Shown here in pieces: positions 1 through 8,075 of a DNA stretch of 9,720 nucleotides. The number at the start of each line of letters is the position of its first letter. Position 1 is the stretch's first letter. The translations under genes were made by a program, and so were the position numbers. This stretch comes from UBA1723 sp018066165. Lineage in GTDB: Bacteria > Bacteroidota > Bacteroidia > Bacteroidales > Paludibacteraceae. The notes under the pieces were generated by a model, which saw nothing but the letters and a program-made list of their open reading frames with translations, was not told where the DNA came from and did not search any database. The stretch is from the NCBI GenBank assembly GCA_018066165.1, contig JAGHRX010000294.1, positions 1 through 9,720 on the forward strand, written 5' to 3'.

Positions 1-3
1 GTA

Positions 4-813
4 ATGTATAAACTCCTTGATATAATAAAAAAAGCAAAAATTGTAGAAATTCACTCTAACTATAACAAAAACGAAGCAACTGAAATCAGAAGTCCTAAGG
101 AAGGTTTTACAGGAAATCTTGCATTTATTAGGTCTTATGGAGCTATCAAATCAAGTAATGAGAAAGAAGTATTATGGATAAAATTGTCTTTAAAACATAT
201 CTTGGATAGAAAAGATTGTGTTACAAAAAATTTATATAGTTACGAAGTCGAATGTTTGGAGGTAGATAAAAAAGAAAAAATTGAATCGGCTGTTCCCCAT
301 CATGTCGAACCGAGTACAACAACCCAATGTACGTATCGATTAAACCCCTCGATGGCATACGATTCAATTTCTTTGGCAAATTTATTACATAATGTTGAAA
401 AATCCTACGACAAAGGCAAAGAAATTGAATTGCGACATCCCATAGCCAACTCTTCAAATTTAGCGAAGAACCAGACAACGCACTTGATATCGTCCAACTC
501 AATTTCATTGGCAAAGTTACTACTTGATGTTAAGAAATCCTACGATGAAGAAAAAAATATTCTCGATGCAAGCAAAGAATCTGAAAAATTACTCATAGAA
601 CCAGGAAATAACATTCTAAAAGAGTATTTGCGTCAGAATAATTTTTTGGATAGAGAAACACAAGAAAAGATAGTAAATGACAAAGGTACACATATAACGA
701 CAAATGTAGATACACGATTGGATTCCGAAATAGAAACTATAAAAGATAAACTGGAGTCTCTGCATGAGGACCAGGAAGAGTCAAATACAAAAAGCGTAAG
801 AAGGAGAAGATGA
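4..813 (+). CDS. Unrecognised protein preceding traG in the transfer operon
   Basis: A 269-residue soluble-looking protein with no signal peptide, no hydrophobic segment long enough to span a membrane, and no motif I recognise. Residues 1-90 look like a compact alpha/beta domain. Residues 91-269 are hydrophilic, probably helical and partly disordered, ending in the basic tail VRRRR. A 21-residue unit (consensus SISLAxLLxxVxKSYDxxKxI) occurs twice, at residues 121-141 and 166-186. The stop codon overlaps the traG start by four bases (ATGA), so the two are very likely translationally coupled and co-transcribed. In CTnDOT-like systems the gene before traG is TraF, a small two-span membrane protein; this product is clearly not TraF. 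The ATG at 4 is the first visible start, but the frame is still open to the window edge, so the true N-terminus could lie upstream. A transfer-associated accessory role is inferred from position only. Confidence 0.75.
   Translation: MYKLLDIIKKAKIVEIHSNYNKNEATEIRSPKEGFTGNLAFIRSYGAIKSSNEKEVLWIKLSLKHILDRKDCVTKNLYSYEVECLEVDKKEKIESAVPHHVEPSTTTQCTYRLNPSMAYDSISLANLLHNVEKSYDKGKEIELRHPIANSSNLAKNQTTHLISSNSISLAKLLLDVKKSYDEEKNILDASKESEKLLIEPGNNILKEYLRQNNFLDRETQEKIVNDKGTHITTNVDTRLDSEIETIKDKLESLHEDQEESNTKSVRRRR
364..561 (+). repeat. Duplicated 63-base coding unit in the first gene
   Basis: Two in-frame copies, at 364-426 and 499-561, start 135 bases apart. I count 50 identical bases of 63. The encoded 21-residue units share SISLA, LL, V, KSYD and a final K-x-I. 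Both look like short amphipathic helices. The nucleotide similarity suggests a fairly recent internal duplication rather than chance resemblance. Confidence 0.8.
801..806 (+). promoter_or_regulatory. Shine-Dalgarno-like sequence for traG
   Basis: AAGGAG ends three bases before the traG ATG at 810 and lies inside the end of the preceding gene. Strong purine-rich sites are not the rule in Bacteroidota, so this one supports the chosen traG start and its coupling to the upstream gene. Confidence 0.5.
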
Positions 814-3338
814 GCAGAATAGTAAAAATAGACGATGTATGTCCGATTTATAAGATTGAAAATGGTGTTCTAATCAGCAAAAATGGAGATTTGACAGTAG
901 GATATGAAATATATCTTCCTGAGCTTTGGACATTAGGAGATTCGGATTATGAAAAGATGCATTCAGACTGGGTAAATTGTATTAAAGATTTACCTGCATA
1001 CACCATAGTTCATAAACAAGACATTTATTACGATGCTGAATACAAATACGAGGGAAAACAAGAAACTTTCCTTCAAAGAGGTTATGCTAGACATTTCAAT
1101 GGACGACATCATCTTAAACATAAATGCTACCTTTTCTTTACCAAAAGCACAAAGGACGCAATAAAGAATAGTACAGCTCGCTGGAGTCCTCTATGCAAAA
1201 CCCTAATTCCTCAAGAGAACTGTGATCCCAATGAGCAAACTGCCTTTTTCAAAGCCGTAGATCTTGCTATGGCTGGATTCAAAATGCTATCTGATGAGGA
1301 AAAGAACATTTGTGTCACATACAGAAAACTATCAACTACTGATTTGGTTGGCACAAAGCAACCTTGTAAGTTCGGGTTACTCGATCTATATGTCAATTTG
1401 TCTTTTGGACAGGAAGACTTAATTACATTAAATGATATTCATACTGAAGATGGAGACCTAATAATAGGAAACAAGCTGGTTTCTATTCATACTTTAGCAG
1501 AAAGTGAACAATTGCCATTACATACTGCGACACACAGCTACAATGTCAATTATAGCACACCTCCGTACTATGTTTGCAATTCATTTGTATCTCCACTTGG
1601 GGAAAGGCTTGGATTCGAACATATCTACAATCAATATTTTTTTCTTGAAGACAATATAGATGTCATCAAGGACTTGACAAGAAAAAGCAACCTTCTTGGG
1701 TCAACAGCTTCTTTAAGTAAAGTAAATGAAGTCACTAAAAAGAGAACAGACGATTTCATTGATCACGAAGCAGAAACCAAAGAAAGAATCTGTAGATGTG
1801 CTTTTAATATCATCACATGGGATAGGAACGCAAAGAATCTTGAGAAGAAGAATACGAAATTAGAAAGAGAATTTATCTCTCTTGATTGCAAACAAGTAAG
1901 GGTTTCTGATATAGCACCTCAAATTTTCTGGGGTGGAATAGCAGGAGCTGAAAGTTATTACCCGATGGACGACACTTTTATCACGTTCGTCAACAACGGA
2001 TGTGATTTTGTAATAACAGACTCAAATTACAAAGATTGGGTAGATAATAGCAACTTCCATATTAACCTATGCGACCGAATTTTCGGAATACCTATCAAGG
2101 TGGATCTCGATGACATGCCTATGAGGAACGGATGGATAAGCAATAGAAATAAGATTATTGTCGGTCCGTCTGGTAGCGGAAAATCTTTCTTCATCAATAA
2201 TATGTTGATGCAGTATTACGAAATGAATACACATATCGTAATAGTCGACGTTGGTGATTCATATCAAGGATTATCTAACCTAATCAAAGAGGAAACTAAC
2301 GGAAAAGATGGAACATATTTTACATACAAAGAAGATGATCCTATCCAGTTCAATCCCTTCTTTGTGTCTGATAATGTATATTCAGAAGAAAAAATCGGTA
2401 CTCTTGTAAGTCTGATATCATTGCTCTGGAAAGGAGACGAAAAGACGTCTCAAACCGAATATACATTTTTGAAGATGTCAATAAACAATTATATTGACTA
2501 TATTTTATTGGGTACTGTCAAACCAAATTTAAATTCTTATTACGAATATCTAGATAAGGAATTTCGTGAATACTTATCTATTCAGAAAGATAAAGTAAAC
2601 GAATCCGAATTTAATATAGGCAATTTACTTCACAATTTACAGCCATACTATAAAGGAGGAAAATACGACTTTCTTCTGAACAGTGAAAAAGAGTTAAACT
2701 TATTGGAAGATAGATTCATTGTATTTGAGCTGGATAATATCAAAGAGAACAAAACCCTTTTTCCTATCGTATCTCTTATTATCATGGACACATTTGTTGA
2801 GAAGATGCGTAAACTGAACAATAACAACATACGAAAGTTTATGTTAATCGAGGAAGCATGGCAAGCATTGTCTAAGGAGAATATGGCTGAATTTGTCAAA
2901 TATCTTTTCAAGACAGTGCGTAAGTTCTTTGGCGAGATTGCCGTTGTGACTCAGGAAGTCAAGGATCTTGTCGGCAACAAAATAGTCCAGGATGTATGTG
3001 TGAGTCAAGCAGACACAAAAATACTTCTTGATTTCTCTGGCTATAAAGAGAATATGCAACCTATACAAGAAGCGTTAGGTCTAAGCAAAGAAGAGATTGC
3101 TATTCTTTTATCGGTCAATAAAAAACTCGACTTCAACAACAGAAACAGATATAAGGAGGTGTTTGTGTCCGTTAAGAAAAAAAGTCAGGTTTTCGCTACC
3201 GAGGTGAGCAATGAAGAGTATATGGCATACACGACTGAACGACCAGAGAAAGCGACTTTGTTCAATATAAAAAGAGAAAAGAACTGTTCTATGGCTCAAG
3301 CTATAGAATTATATGTAAAACATAAAAGGAAAATATAA
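810..3338 (+). CDS. traG: Conjugation ATPase TraG (VirB4 family)
   Basis: An 842-residue cytoplasmic ATPase that would power assembly of the conjugation channel and substrate transfer at the inner membrane. Its length matches TraG of Bacteroidota conjugative elements. Residues 1-430 form the VirB4/TraG N-terminal region. The RecA-like ATPase core follows: Walker A GPSGSGKS at 452-459 and Walker B FMLIEE at 677-682, continuing into AW as is typical of VirB4 proteins. A later segment, IAVVTQEVKDL (710-720), corresponds to the glutamine-bearing sensor strand. All key nucleotide-binding residues are present, so the protein looks intact. It overlaps the preceding gene by four bases and shares one base with the next start (TAATG at 3336-3340), so it sits inside a coupled operon. 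The Bacteroidota TraG should not be confused with the VirD4-type coupling protein called TraG in proteobacterial RP4. Confidence 0.95.
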   Translation: MSRIVKIDDVCPIYKIENGVLISKNGDLTVGYEIYLPELWTLGDSDYEKMHSDWVNCIKDLPAYTIVHKQDIYYDAEYKYEGKQETFLQRGYARHFNGRHHLKHKCYLFFTKSTKDAIKNSTARWSPLCKTLIPQENCDPNEQTAFFKAVDLAMAGFKMLSDEEKNICVTYRKLSTTDLVGTKQPCKFGLLDLYVNLSFGQEDLITLNDIHTEDGDLIIGNKLVSIHTLAESEQLPLHTATHSYNVNYSTPPYYVCNSFVSPLGERLGFEHIYNQYFFLEDNIDVIKDLTRKSNLLGSTASLSKVNEVTKKRTDDFIDHEAETKERICRCAFNIITWDRNAKNLEKKNTKLEREFISLDCKQVRVSDIAPQIFWGGIAGAESYYPMDDTFITFVNNGCDFVITDSNYKDWVDNSNFHINLCDRIFGIPIKVDLDDMPMRNGWISNRNKIIVGPSGSGKSFFINNMLMQYYEMNTHIVIVDVGDSYQGLSNLIKEETNGKDGTYFTYKEDDPIQFNPFFVSDNVYSEEKIGTLVSLISLLWKGDEKTSQTEYTFLKMSINNYIDYILLGTVKPNLNSYYEYLDKEFREYLSIQKDKVNESEFNIGNLLHNLQPYYKGGKYDFLLNSEKELNLLEDRFIVFELDNIKENKTLFPIVSLIIMDTFVEKMRKLNNNNIRKFMLIEEAWQALSKENMAEFVKYLFKTVRKFFGEIAVVTQEVKDLVGNKIVQDVCVSQADTKILLDFSGYKENMQPIQEALGLSKEEIAILLSVNKKLDFNNRNRYKEVFVSVKKKSQVFATEVSNEEYMAYTTERPEKATLFNIKREKNCSMAQAIELYVKHKRKI

Positions 3339-4000
3339 TGGGAAAAGTCATTTCATTAATTGCAGGAGCGTTGCTGTCTTTACAAATGTATGGGCAACCA
3401 GTGACTGTTGTTGACGGATCTGCCTTCGGACAACGTATCGCATCCATGTCAGCTGATGCAGAGAATGCACTCAACAACTTAGAGCAACTTCTTGATCAGG
3501 CAGACAAGATGAATTCACAAGTTTCAAGAATGGATAGCATAAAGAACAAGGTGACCAAAGTGTCAAACCGAATTAAAATGTTATCACGATTTACGGATCT
3601 TATTCAGACATCACAAAATGCTGTTTCTTCTCTAAGATATAGTACAGAAGTTATAAGTTCCTCACCTTATCTTACTCTTAAAGAAAAAACAGCTCTTTTA
3701 TTGTATACGACTAAATTGGTAGACAATATAATTGAGGATGTTACACAGATAAAAGAATTGATAGAACATCCAGAGAAGAGCGAAATGAGTGAACATGAAC
3801 GTTACAATGAAATAACTAAGTATGATGCTCAAATCAACAACTCTATTGAGACTCAAAATAGGGTGGTAAGAAAAGTAAAAGAAATAGAATATGAAAAAGA
3901 ATCTTCAATGATGAGAAAGAGCTCTTTTTCTACATATGAGATTTACGCAAAAAGCAACAAACAGACAACACAAAAACAAACTAAACAAATAAACTGGTAA
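3338..4000 (+). CDS. traI: TraI-like exported coiled-coil transfer protein
   Basis: A 220-residue protein with an N-terminal signal sequence: a lysine, then a hydrophobic stretch at residues 4-17, with likely cleavage near 18-20 (YGQ). The mature part starts PVTVVDGSAFGQ, similar to the start of mature TraI (DUF4141) proteins of CTnDOT-type elements. Most of the rest (about 36-185) is helical heptad-like sequence, expected to form coiled coils. The C-terminus is basic and glutamine-rich. It would act in the periplasm. Its location between the VirB4-like and VirB6-like genes parallels the place of VirB5 in other type IV systems, but that functional equivalence is inferred. Its start overlaps the traG stop by one base, and traJ follows after two bases. 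Confidence 0.75.
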   Translation: MGKVISLIAGALLSLQMYGQPVTVVDGSAFGQRIASMSADAENALNNLEQLLDQADKMNSQVSRMDSIKNKVTKVSNRIKMLSRFTDLIQTSQNAVSSLRYSTEVISSSPYLTLKEKTALLLYTTKLVDNIIEDVTQIKELIEHPEKSEMSEHERYNEITKYDAQINNSIETQNRVVRKVKEIEYEKESSMMRKSSFSTYEIYAKSNKQTTQKQTKQINW

Positions 4001-4002
4001 CT

Positions 4003-5085
4003 ATGATGCTACTTAATTTATCAAGTACGCTTAATGAATATATAGCGACTCCTTTTAAGGATTCTGTTCAAGACATAATGACTAAGGTAATTGATAATTA
4101 TCTTGGCAATTTCATAACTGTAAGTCAAGTTGTTTGTGGAATAGGTGCTGTTTTTTACATCGGTTCTATTCTATCAAAGGTGCTTGCTAGCGGAGGTGAG
4201 GAAAAATTGGATTTATGGAAATTGTCTCGTCCTGTTGGGATTTTTCTTCTTATTGCGTCGTGCCGATTGGTTTGTCCTGCTGTCGACTTTATAATAGAAA
4301 AACCGTTGACTGCCTTAACTAAGCAATCACATGAAACACAACAGAAAAAAATAGCAGATAAACGAAAAGCATTAGAGCAGAAAAAAACAACGGTGTCTCA
4401 AGAAAAACAAAGTACAGAAAGCGACGAACCTTCTAACCTTGGGACAAAAATATCTAATGCCTTCACGGAAGTGTGGGATGGTGTCACTGGCAATTTGGAT
4501 TTTGGAACAGTTATAACAAACAAGATATGGTATCTATTTGAATGTATAGCAGACATATTTATGAGTGTGGCAAAATTGGTGATTATAATGATATCGTCAT
4601 TGTATAAGATACTACTTACAATATTCGCACCTTTTGCGTTTGCTCTCAGTATGTTTCCATATTTCCATGACAATATTAAGCACTGGTTCGGACGATATAT
4701 CCATGCATCGCTATGGGTTCCTATTTCTTATGTTTTAGAGTTAGTCCAGAATTGTTGCACTGAATCCTTTCTCGACAAACAAATTGACTTCTACAATAAA
4801 GTACAACTTCAAGGAACTTATGATGTAATGTCCTCTGGTGATGGATTTCAATGTTTTACAGGAATCGTGTTGTCTATCGTCATAGGTTGTATGTATCTGT
4901 CTATTCCTACAATCGCATCTGCAATCATATCAAGTGCAGGAGGAGAATTTATGACAGGCACTGCCATGACTGCCGTATCTTGGATGGGAAAGGCATTTGG
5001 AACTTCTATAAACATTGCCAGTAAAGGTTCTGCAAAGGTTGCAGAGAAAGCTATTGATAACGCAAAAGCAAAAATGGGTAAATAA
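4003..5085 (+). CDS. traJ: Conjugation inner-membrane protein TraJ (VirB6-like)
   Basis: A 360-residue polytopic membrane protein expected to form part of the inner-membrane platform of the transfer channel. Hydrophobic segments lie at about residues 38-61, 77-98, 180-219 (probably two spans), 236-250 and 284-312. This fits the TraJ family of Bacteroidota conjugative elements, which correspond to VirB6. A strongly charged linker at about 104-145, rich in Lys, Glu and Gln, separates the first two spans from the rest. The Gly/Ala/Ser-rich stretch IISSAGGEFMTGTAMTAVSW (309-328) and the Ala/Lys-rich C-terminal tail are typical of this family. The start is the first of two adjacent ATG codons, two bases after the traI stop. 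Confidence 0.88.
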   Translation: MMLLNLSSTLNEYIATPFKDSVQDIMTKVIDNYLGNFITVSQVVCGIGAVFYIGSILSKVLASGGEEKLDLWKLSRPVGIFLLIASCRLVCPAVDFIIEKPLTALTKQSHETQQKKIADKRKALEQKKTTVSQEKQSTESDEPSNLGTKISNAFTEVWDGVTGNLDFGTVITNKIWYLFECIADIFMSVAKLVIIMISSLYKILLTIFAPFAFALSMFPYFHDNIKHWFGRYIHASLWVPISYVLELVQNCCTESFLDKQIDFYNKVQLQGTYDVMSSGDGFQCFTGIVLSIVIGCMYLSIPTIASAIISSAGGEFMTGTAMTAVSWMGKAFGTSINIASKGSAKVAEKAIDNAKAKMGK

Positions 5086-5091
5086 CTATAA

Positions 5092-5098
5092 AAGGAAG
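5092..5098 (+). promoter_or_regulatory. Shine-Dalgarno-like sequence for traK
   Basis: AAGGAAG lies four bases before the ATG at 5103, in the 17-base gap after traJ. It supports that start over any internal methionine. Confidence 0.45.
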
Positions 5099-5102
5099 AA
5101 AC

Positions 5103-5729
5103 ATGGAATTCAAAAATCTAATTAACATAGAATCGGCATTTAAGCTGAGTAAAGGTATCACATTTGCCACTATAGCCATGTGTGCAATAATCAGTTGCTC
5201 CGCCATTTTTATGAGTCTACAGTATGCTGAGGAACAAAGACAAAAGATATATGTCCTTGACAATGGTAAGTCTCTTATCCTCGCACTTCAGCAAGATGTT
5301 CAGATGAATAGAGAAGCGGAGATTAAGAGCCATGTCAAACGATTTCACGAGCTCTTCTTTACGCTTACTCCAAATCAGGAAGCGATAGATTATAACATCA
5401 ACCAAGCCTTGTATTTAGCAGATAATAGCGTGTTGGAATTCTACAAAAACCAACAAGAGAAAGGGTTTTATAAGTCTTTGATAGGAAGTAACGTAATAGG
5501 AGACATAAGGGTTGATTCTGTTATAGTCCAAACCGACTGCTATCCATACAAAGCGATTATGTACGGAAAAACTTCTTATATGCGTACTTCATCCATAACA
5601 TATTTTAGTCTGATCACAACTCAAACACTTGTAAATGTGCAGAGATATGATAACAATCCTCATGGTCTGATGATTGAAAACTGGAAAGTGGAACTTAACG
5701 AACAGATTGGAGAACCTCGCAAAAGATAA
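5103..5729 (+). CDS. traK: Conjugation protein TraK (VirB8-like)
   Basis: A 208-residue bitopic inner-membrane protein: a short cytoplasmic N-terminus, one transmembrane segment at about residues 18-40, then a periplasmic domain. The periplasmic part begins with a helical region containing ...KSHVKRFHELFFTLTPN (76-91), a signature seen in Bacteroidota TraK proteins. It is followed by beta-rich sequence ending in MIENWKVELNE (190-200). This matches TraK in length and layout; the family has the VirB8 fold and links platform to core complex. It follows traJ by 17 bases and precedes traM by four bases. In CTnDOT-like operons a short membrane gene, traL, lies between these two; here there is no room for it. 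Confidence 0.88.
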   Translation: MEFKNLINIESAFKLSKGITFATIAMCAIISCSAIFMSLQYAEEQRQKIYVLDNGKSLILALQQDVQMNREAEIKSHVKRFHELFFTLTPNQEAIDYNINQALYLADNSVLEFYKNQQEKGFYKSLIGSNVIGDIRVDSVIVQTDCYPYKAIMYGKTSYMRTSSITYFSLITTQTLVNVQRYDNNPHGLMIENWKVELNEQIGEPRKR

Positions 5730-5733
5730 GCCT

Positions 5734-6945
5734 ATGGAACAAAAAACAAAGAATGAACTATTATTTGTGCAGATAGCCACGGTTATCGGCTTCGCTTCAG
5801 TATGTGGTATGTTTTACTATCTTGATGGGGGAAATCCTACTGAAGAGATAGTAAATACAGAGATAACCATTCCTGAATATCAATCGGACAAAACGACAGA
5901 CAATAGCAGAATTGCAAGTTATGAAACTGCCCTAGCTATTGAACATCGTAAACAAGAAGTTCAGGATGCACAAAAGGAATTCAACACATTTGATTTCTTT
6001 AATAATGAAGCGGATGTTCCTGAACAGACGGAAACTTCAATAGACGATAGAATAGCTCAGTTAGAAGCAAAAATAGGAGAGAGTGCAAAAGAATCTGAAG
6101 AACCCAAAGCAGAGCCAGTTAAAGTTTCAACTCCAGTGCGTAGCGTGCAAAGAACAGGAGGTAAGCGAGCTGAAACAAATGAAGAAAAGAACAAAAGAAT
6201 TATAGATGAGAAACGCAAACAATTCATCTATAAAAGCAAGAAACAAATGTTCTCCACTGGTGTCCTGGTTGATGATGATTTATGCTTTGTCCGACAGCTG
6301 ACACCAGAAGAGGTGGCTATGGGATATGACGCATTTGTACAGAGAGAAAATAACAAAAACATAGCACAAAACACTCCTGTCGCAACTGCAACAAACCAGG
6401 AAAAACCGAAAAAATCAAATGGTTTCAAACCAATGGAAGAAAAGCAAACTAAGGGAGAAAAGGGAGCTATTCGTGCCGTTGTTCATGGAGAGCAAAAGAA
6501 TGTAACAACTTCTAGTCAGGTGCAATTACGTATTCTTGATGAAATTGAGATTGATGGCACAACAATTCCTAGGAATACTATTATCTATGGTCAAGCTCGG
6601 TTCCAAAATAATAGAATGGGTGTGCATATTGAAAATATCGCTTATAACAACAATGTTTACCCTTTCAAGGGTATAATATATGATAAGGATGGATTCGAAG
6701 GTCTATATGTACCAGACAATCTAATCAATGATGTGAGCAAAGAGTCTTCAAGCAATTCTATCAGTAACAGCTCTGGTGTCAATCAAATGACAACAGGTAT
6801 GGCAAGTGGTAATGTTGGTGGTGTCTTGGTGGGTGCTGTCAGAACAACAGCTTCTACAATCAAAGGAGCTACCAGCAACAAAATAAAAGAGACAAAAATA
6901 ACATTACCTGCCAATTATAAGATTTTGATCAAAGTTAAGCAATGA
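5734..6945 (+). CDS. traM: Conjugation protein TraM (VirB10-like)
   Basis: A 403-residue protein that would bridge the inner membrane and periplasm in the channel core. It has a short cytoplasmic N-terminus, one membrane span at about residues 9-30, a long hydrophilic periplasmic linker with charged coiled-coil sequence (about 60-245), and a C-terminal beta domain (about 245-403). In that domain, IRAVVHGEQKNVTTSSQVQL, then DEIEIDGTTIPRNTIIYG, matches the conserved block of Bacteroidota TraM. A Gly/Ser/Asn-rich stretch (337-367) lies before the final strand. I start it at the ATG at 5734 because the sequence upstream in frame lies inside traK and the membrane anchor then falls close to the N-terminus, as in the family. 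It is the last gene of the operon here. Confidence 0.88.
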   Translation: MEQKTKNELLFVQIATVIGFASVCGMFYYLDGGNPTEEIVNTEITIPEYQSDKTTDNSRIASYETALAIEHRKQEVQDAQKEFNTFDFFNNEADVPEQTETSIDDRIAQLEAKIGESAKESEEPKAEPVKVSTPVRSVQRTGGKRAETNEEKNKRIIDEKRKQFIYKSKKQMFSTGVLVDDDLCFVRQLTPEEVAMGYDAFVQRENNKNIAQNTPVATATNQEKPKKSNGFKPMEEKQTKGEKGAIRAVVHGEQKNVTTSSQVQLRILDEIEIDGTTIPRNTIIYGQARFQNNRMGVHIENIAYNNNVYPFKGIIYDKDGFEGLYVPDNLINDVSKESSSNSISNSSGVNQMTTGMASGNVGGVLVGAVRTTASTIKGATSNKIKETKITLPANYKILIKVKQ

Positions 6946-6977
6946 CATAATAAATTTTTAATGAAATTATGCAAAGA

Positions 6978-7016
6978 AGTGGTAGATGATTGAGAAATTA
7001 TCTGCCACTATTTTTG
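6978..7016 (+). terminator. Rho-independent terminator of the tra operon
   Basis: A 13-base stem (arms 6978-6990 and 6997-7009) contains two G-U wobble pairs and no mismatches. It has a six-base loop (TGAGAA) and is followed by ATTTTTG at 7010-7016. It lies 32 bases after the traM stop and should end the transfer transcript before the recombinase gene. No traN-like gene is read through from traM. Confidence 0.8.
7009..7016 (+). promoter_or_regulatory. Possible -7 box for the recombinase gene
   Basis: TATTTTTG fits the Bacteroidota -7 consensus TAnnTTTG and lies 35 bases before the recombinase ATG. It coincides with the terminator T-run. No good TTTG element sits about 20 bases upstream (the closest is ATTG with 16 bases), so this is weak. 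Confidence 0.25.
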
Positions 7017-7051
7017 TTGACTATAAAAGAACAAAAAACAAACCATAAATC

Positions 7052-8065
7052 ATGAACGGAAAGAAAGATGATGTTATGGCACTGTGGGAAACATTTCAGA
7101 ACATAAGTGTCAAACGAGGTGGACTCAAAAAGAGTTCTATTCAGACATTTGAGACAACTCGAAAAAGCTTGATCAAATTCAAATCGTGGTTGGTAACAAA
7201 TGGACAAGACAAAGATTTTGTTTTGACTTATGACTACCTTGCACATTCAGGTGTCGACGAATTCTATGAGTTTCTTATATCTGAGAATCTTAAGAACACG
7301 ACAATTCACAAAAGATTTATCTATTACAAGAAATTCCTTTATTGGCTTGGAGACAAAGGATATGTAACAGAAGGTGTGGTTCGAAAGATTGAAGAGCCAC
7401 GACTCCAAACAATCCAGAAGAAAGTTGTATATCTAACGGTAGAAGAGCTTCAAACTTTTTATAGAAGCAACATATCGGGTATGGGAAGAATGGCTGAAGA
7501 AGTCAGAGATTCTTTTGTTTTTGCTTGTTTTACAGGTCTTAGATTTTCGGATCTTATTAAATTCAACTGGGATGAGGTGGAGTTTAAAGAGAACAGAATC
7601 GCATTTGTTTCTCAAAAGACATCCCACCTGACATATGTTGAGCTCAACAATGTTTCAAAAGGGATTCTGATTAAACAGTTTAAGAAGAAGATATCCAATT
7701 TAGTTTTTGAAATTCCTCATTATACAATCACTTATAACAAAATACTGAAAAGGATAGCTCGCAAACTGAGATTTATGCGAGTTATCGAACAGACTCAATA
7801 TTCGGGGACAGCAAAAGTTGTTACAAGGACAAGATTGTGGGAGTCTCTGAGTTCACACACCGCCAGACGCACATTCGTTTGTTTGTGTCTTCACCTCGAT
7901 ATCAGACACGAAATGGTAATGAAGTGGACTGGTCACACTACATACAAAGGTATTAAGCCATATATAGATGTCATGGATTCTGCTCGTCAAGAACAAATGG
8001 ACAAACTAAATGCGTGGGAATCTAATAATAAGACTTCCACTGATGACAATAAAGGTGAAAAATAA
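7052..8065 (+). CDS. Tyrosine recombinase (integrase/resolvase)
   Basis: A 337-residue site-specific recombinase. Residues about 8-115 form an N-terminal helical core-binding domain; the catalytic domain runs from about 127 to 320. The full catalytic set is visible: Arg164 in FTGLRFSDL, Lys189 in SQKTSH, His269 and Arg272 in HTARR, His295 in WTGHTT, and the nucleophile Tyr304 nine residues later in KPYID. It should therefore be active. It lies 106 bases after traM, beyond a terminator, and so is probably its own transcription unit. It converges on rep with a 10-base gap. Integration, excision or plasmid dimer resolution are all possible. No excisionase gene, attachment site or resolution site was recognised nearby, so I assign only the family. 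Confidence 0.93.
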   Translation: MNGKKDDVMALWETFQNISVKRGGLKKSSIQTFETTRKSLIKFKSWLVTNGQDKDFVLTYDYLAHSGVDEFYEFLISENLKNTTIHKRFIYYKKFLYWLGDKGYVTEGVVRKIEEPRLQTIQKKVVYLTVEELQTFYRSNISGMGRMAEEVRDSFVFACFTGLRFSDLIKFNWDEVEFKENRIAFVSQKTSHLTYVELNNVSKGILIKQFKKKISNLVFEIPHYTITYNKILKRIARKLRFMRVIEQTQYSGTAKVVTRTRLWESLSSHTARRTFVCLCLHLDIRHEMVMKWTGHTTYKGIKPYIDVMDSARQEQMDKLNAWESNNKTSTDDNKGEK

Positions 8066-8075
8066 ATGATTTTGG

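Noticed and set aside
4..813. Assigning the first gene as TraF because it precedes traG
   Set aside because: TraF is a small membrane protein; this one is 269 residues and hydrophilic, so position alone is not enough.
5674..5733. Upstream in-frame extension of traM overlapping the end of traK
   Set aside because: It would overlap traK by 56 bases and push the membrane anchor away from the N-terminus; the ATG at 5734, four bases after the traK stop, fits the family better.
6946..7051. Possible attachment site for the recombinase next to its gene
   Set aside because: Apart from the terminator hairpin I see no paired direct repeats, tRNA end or inverted core site here.
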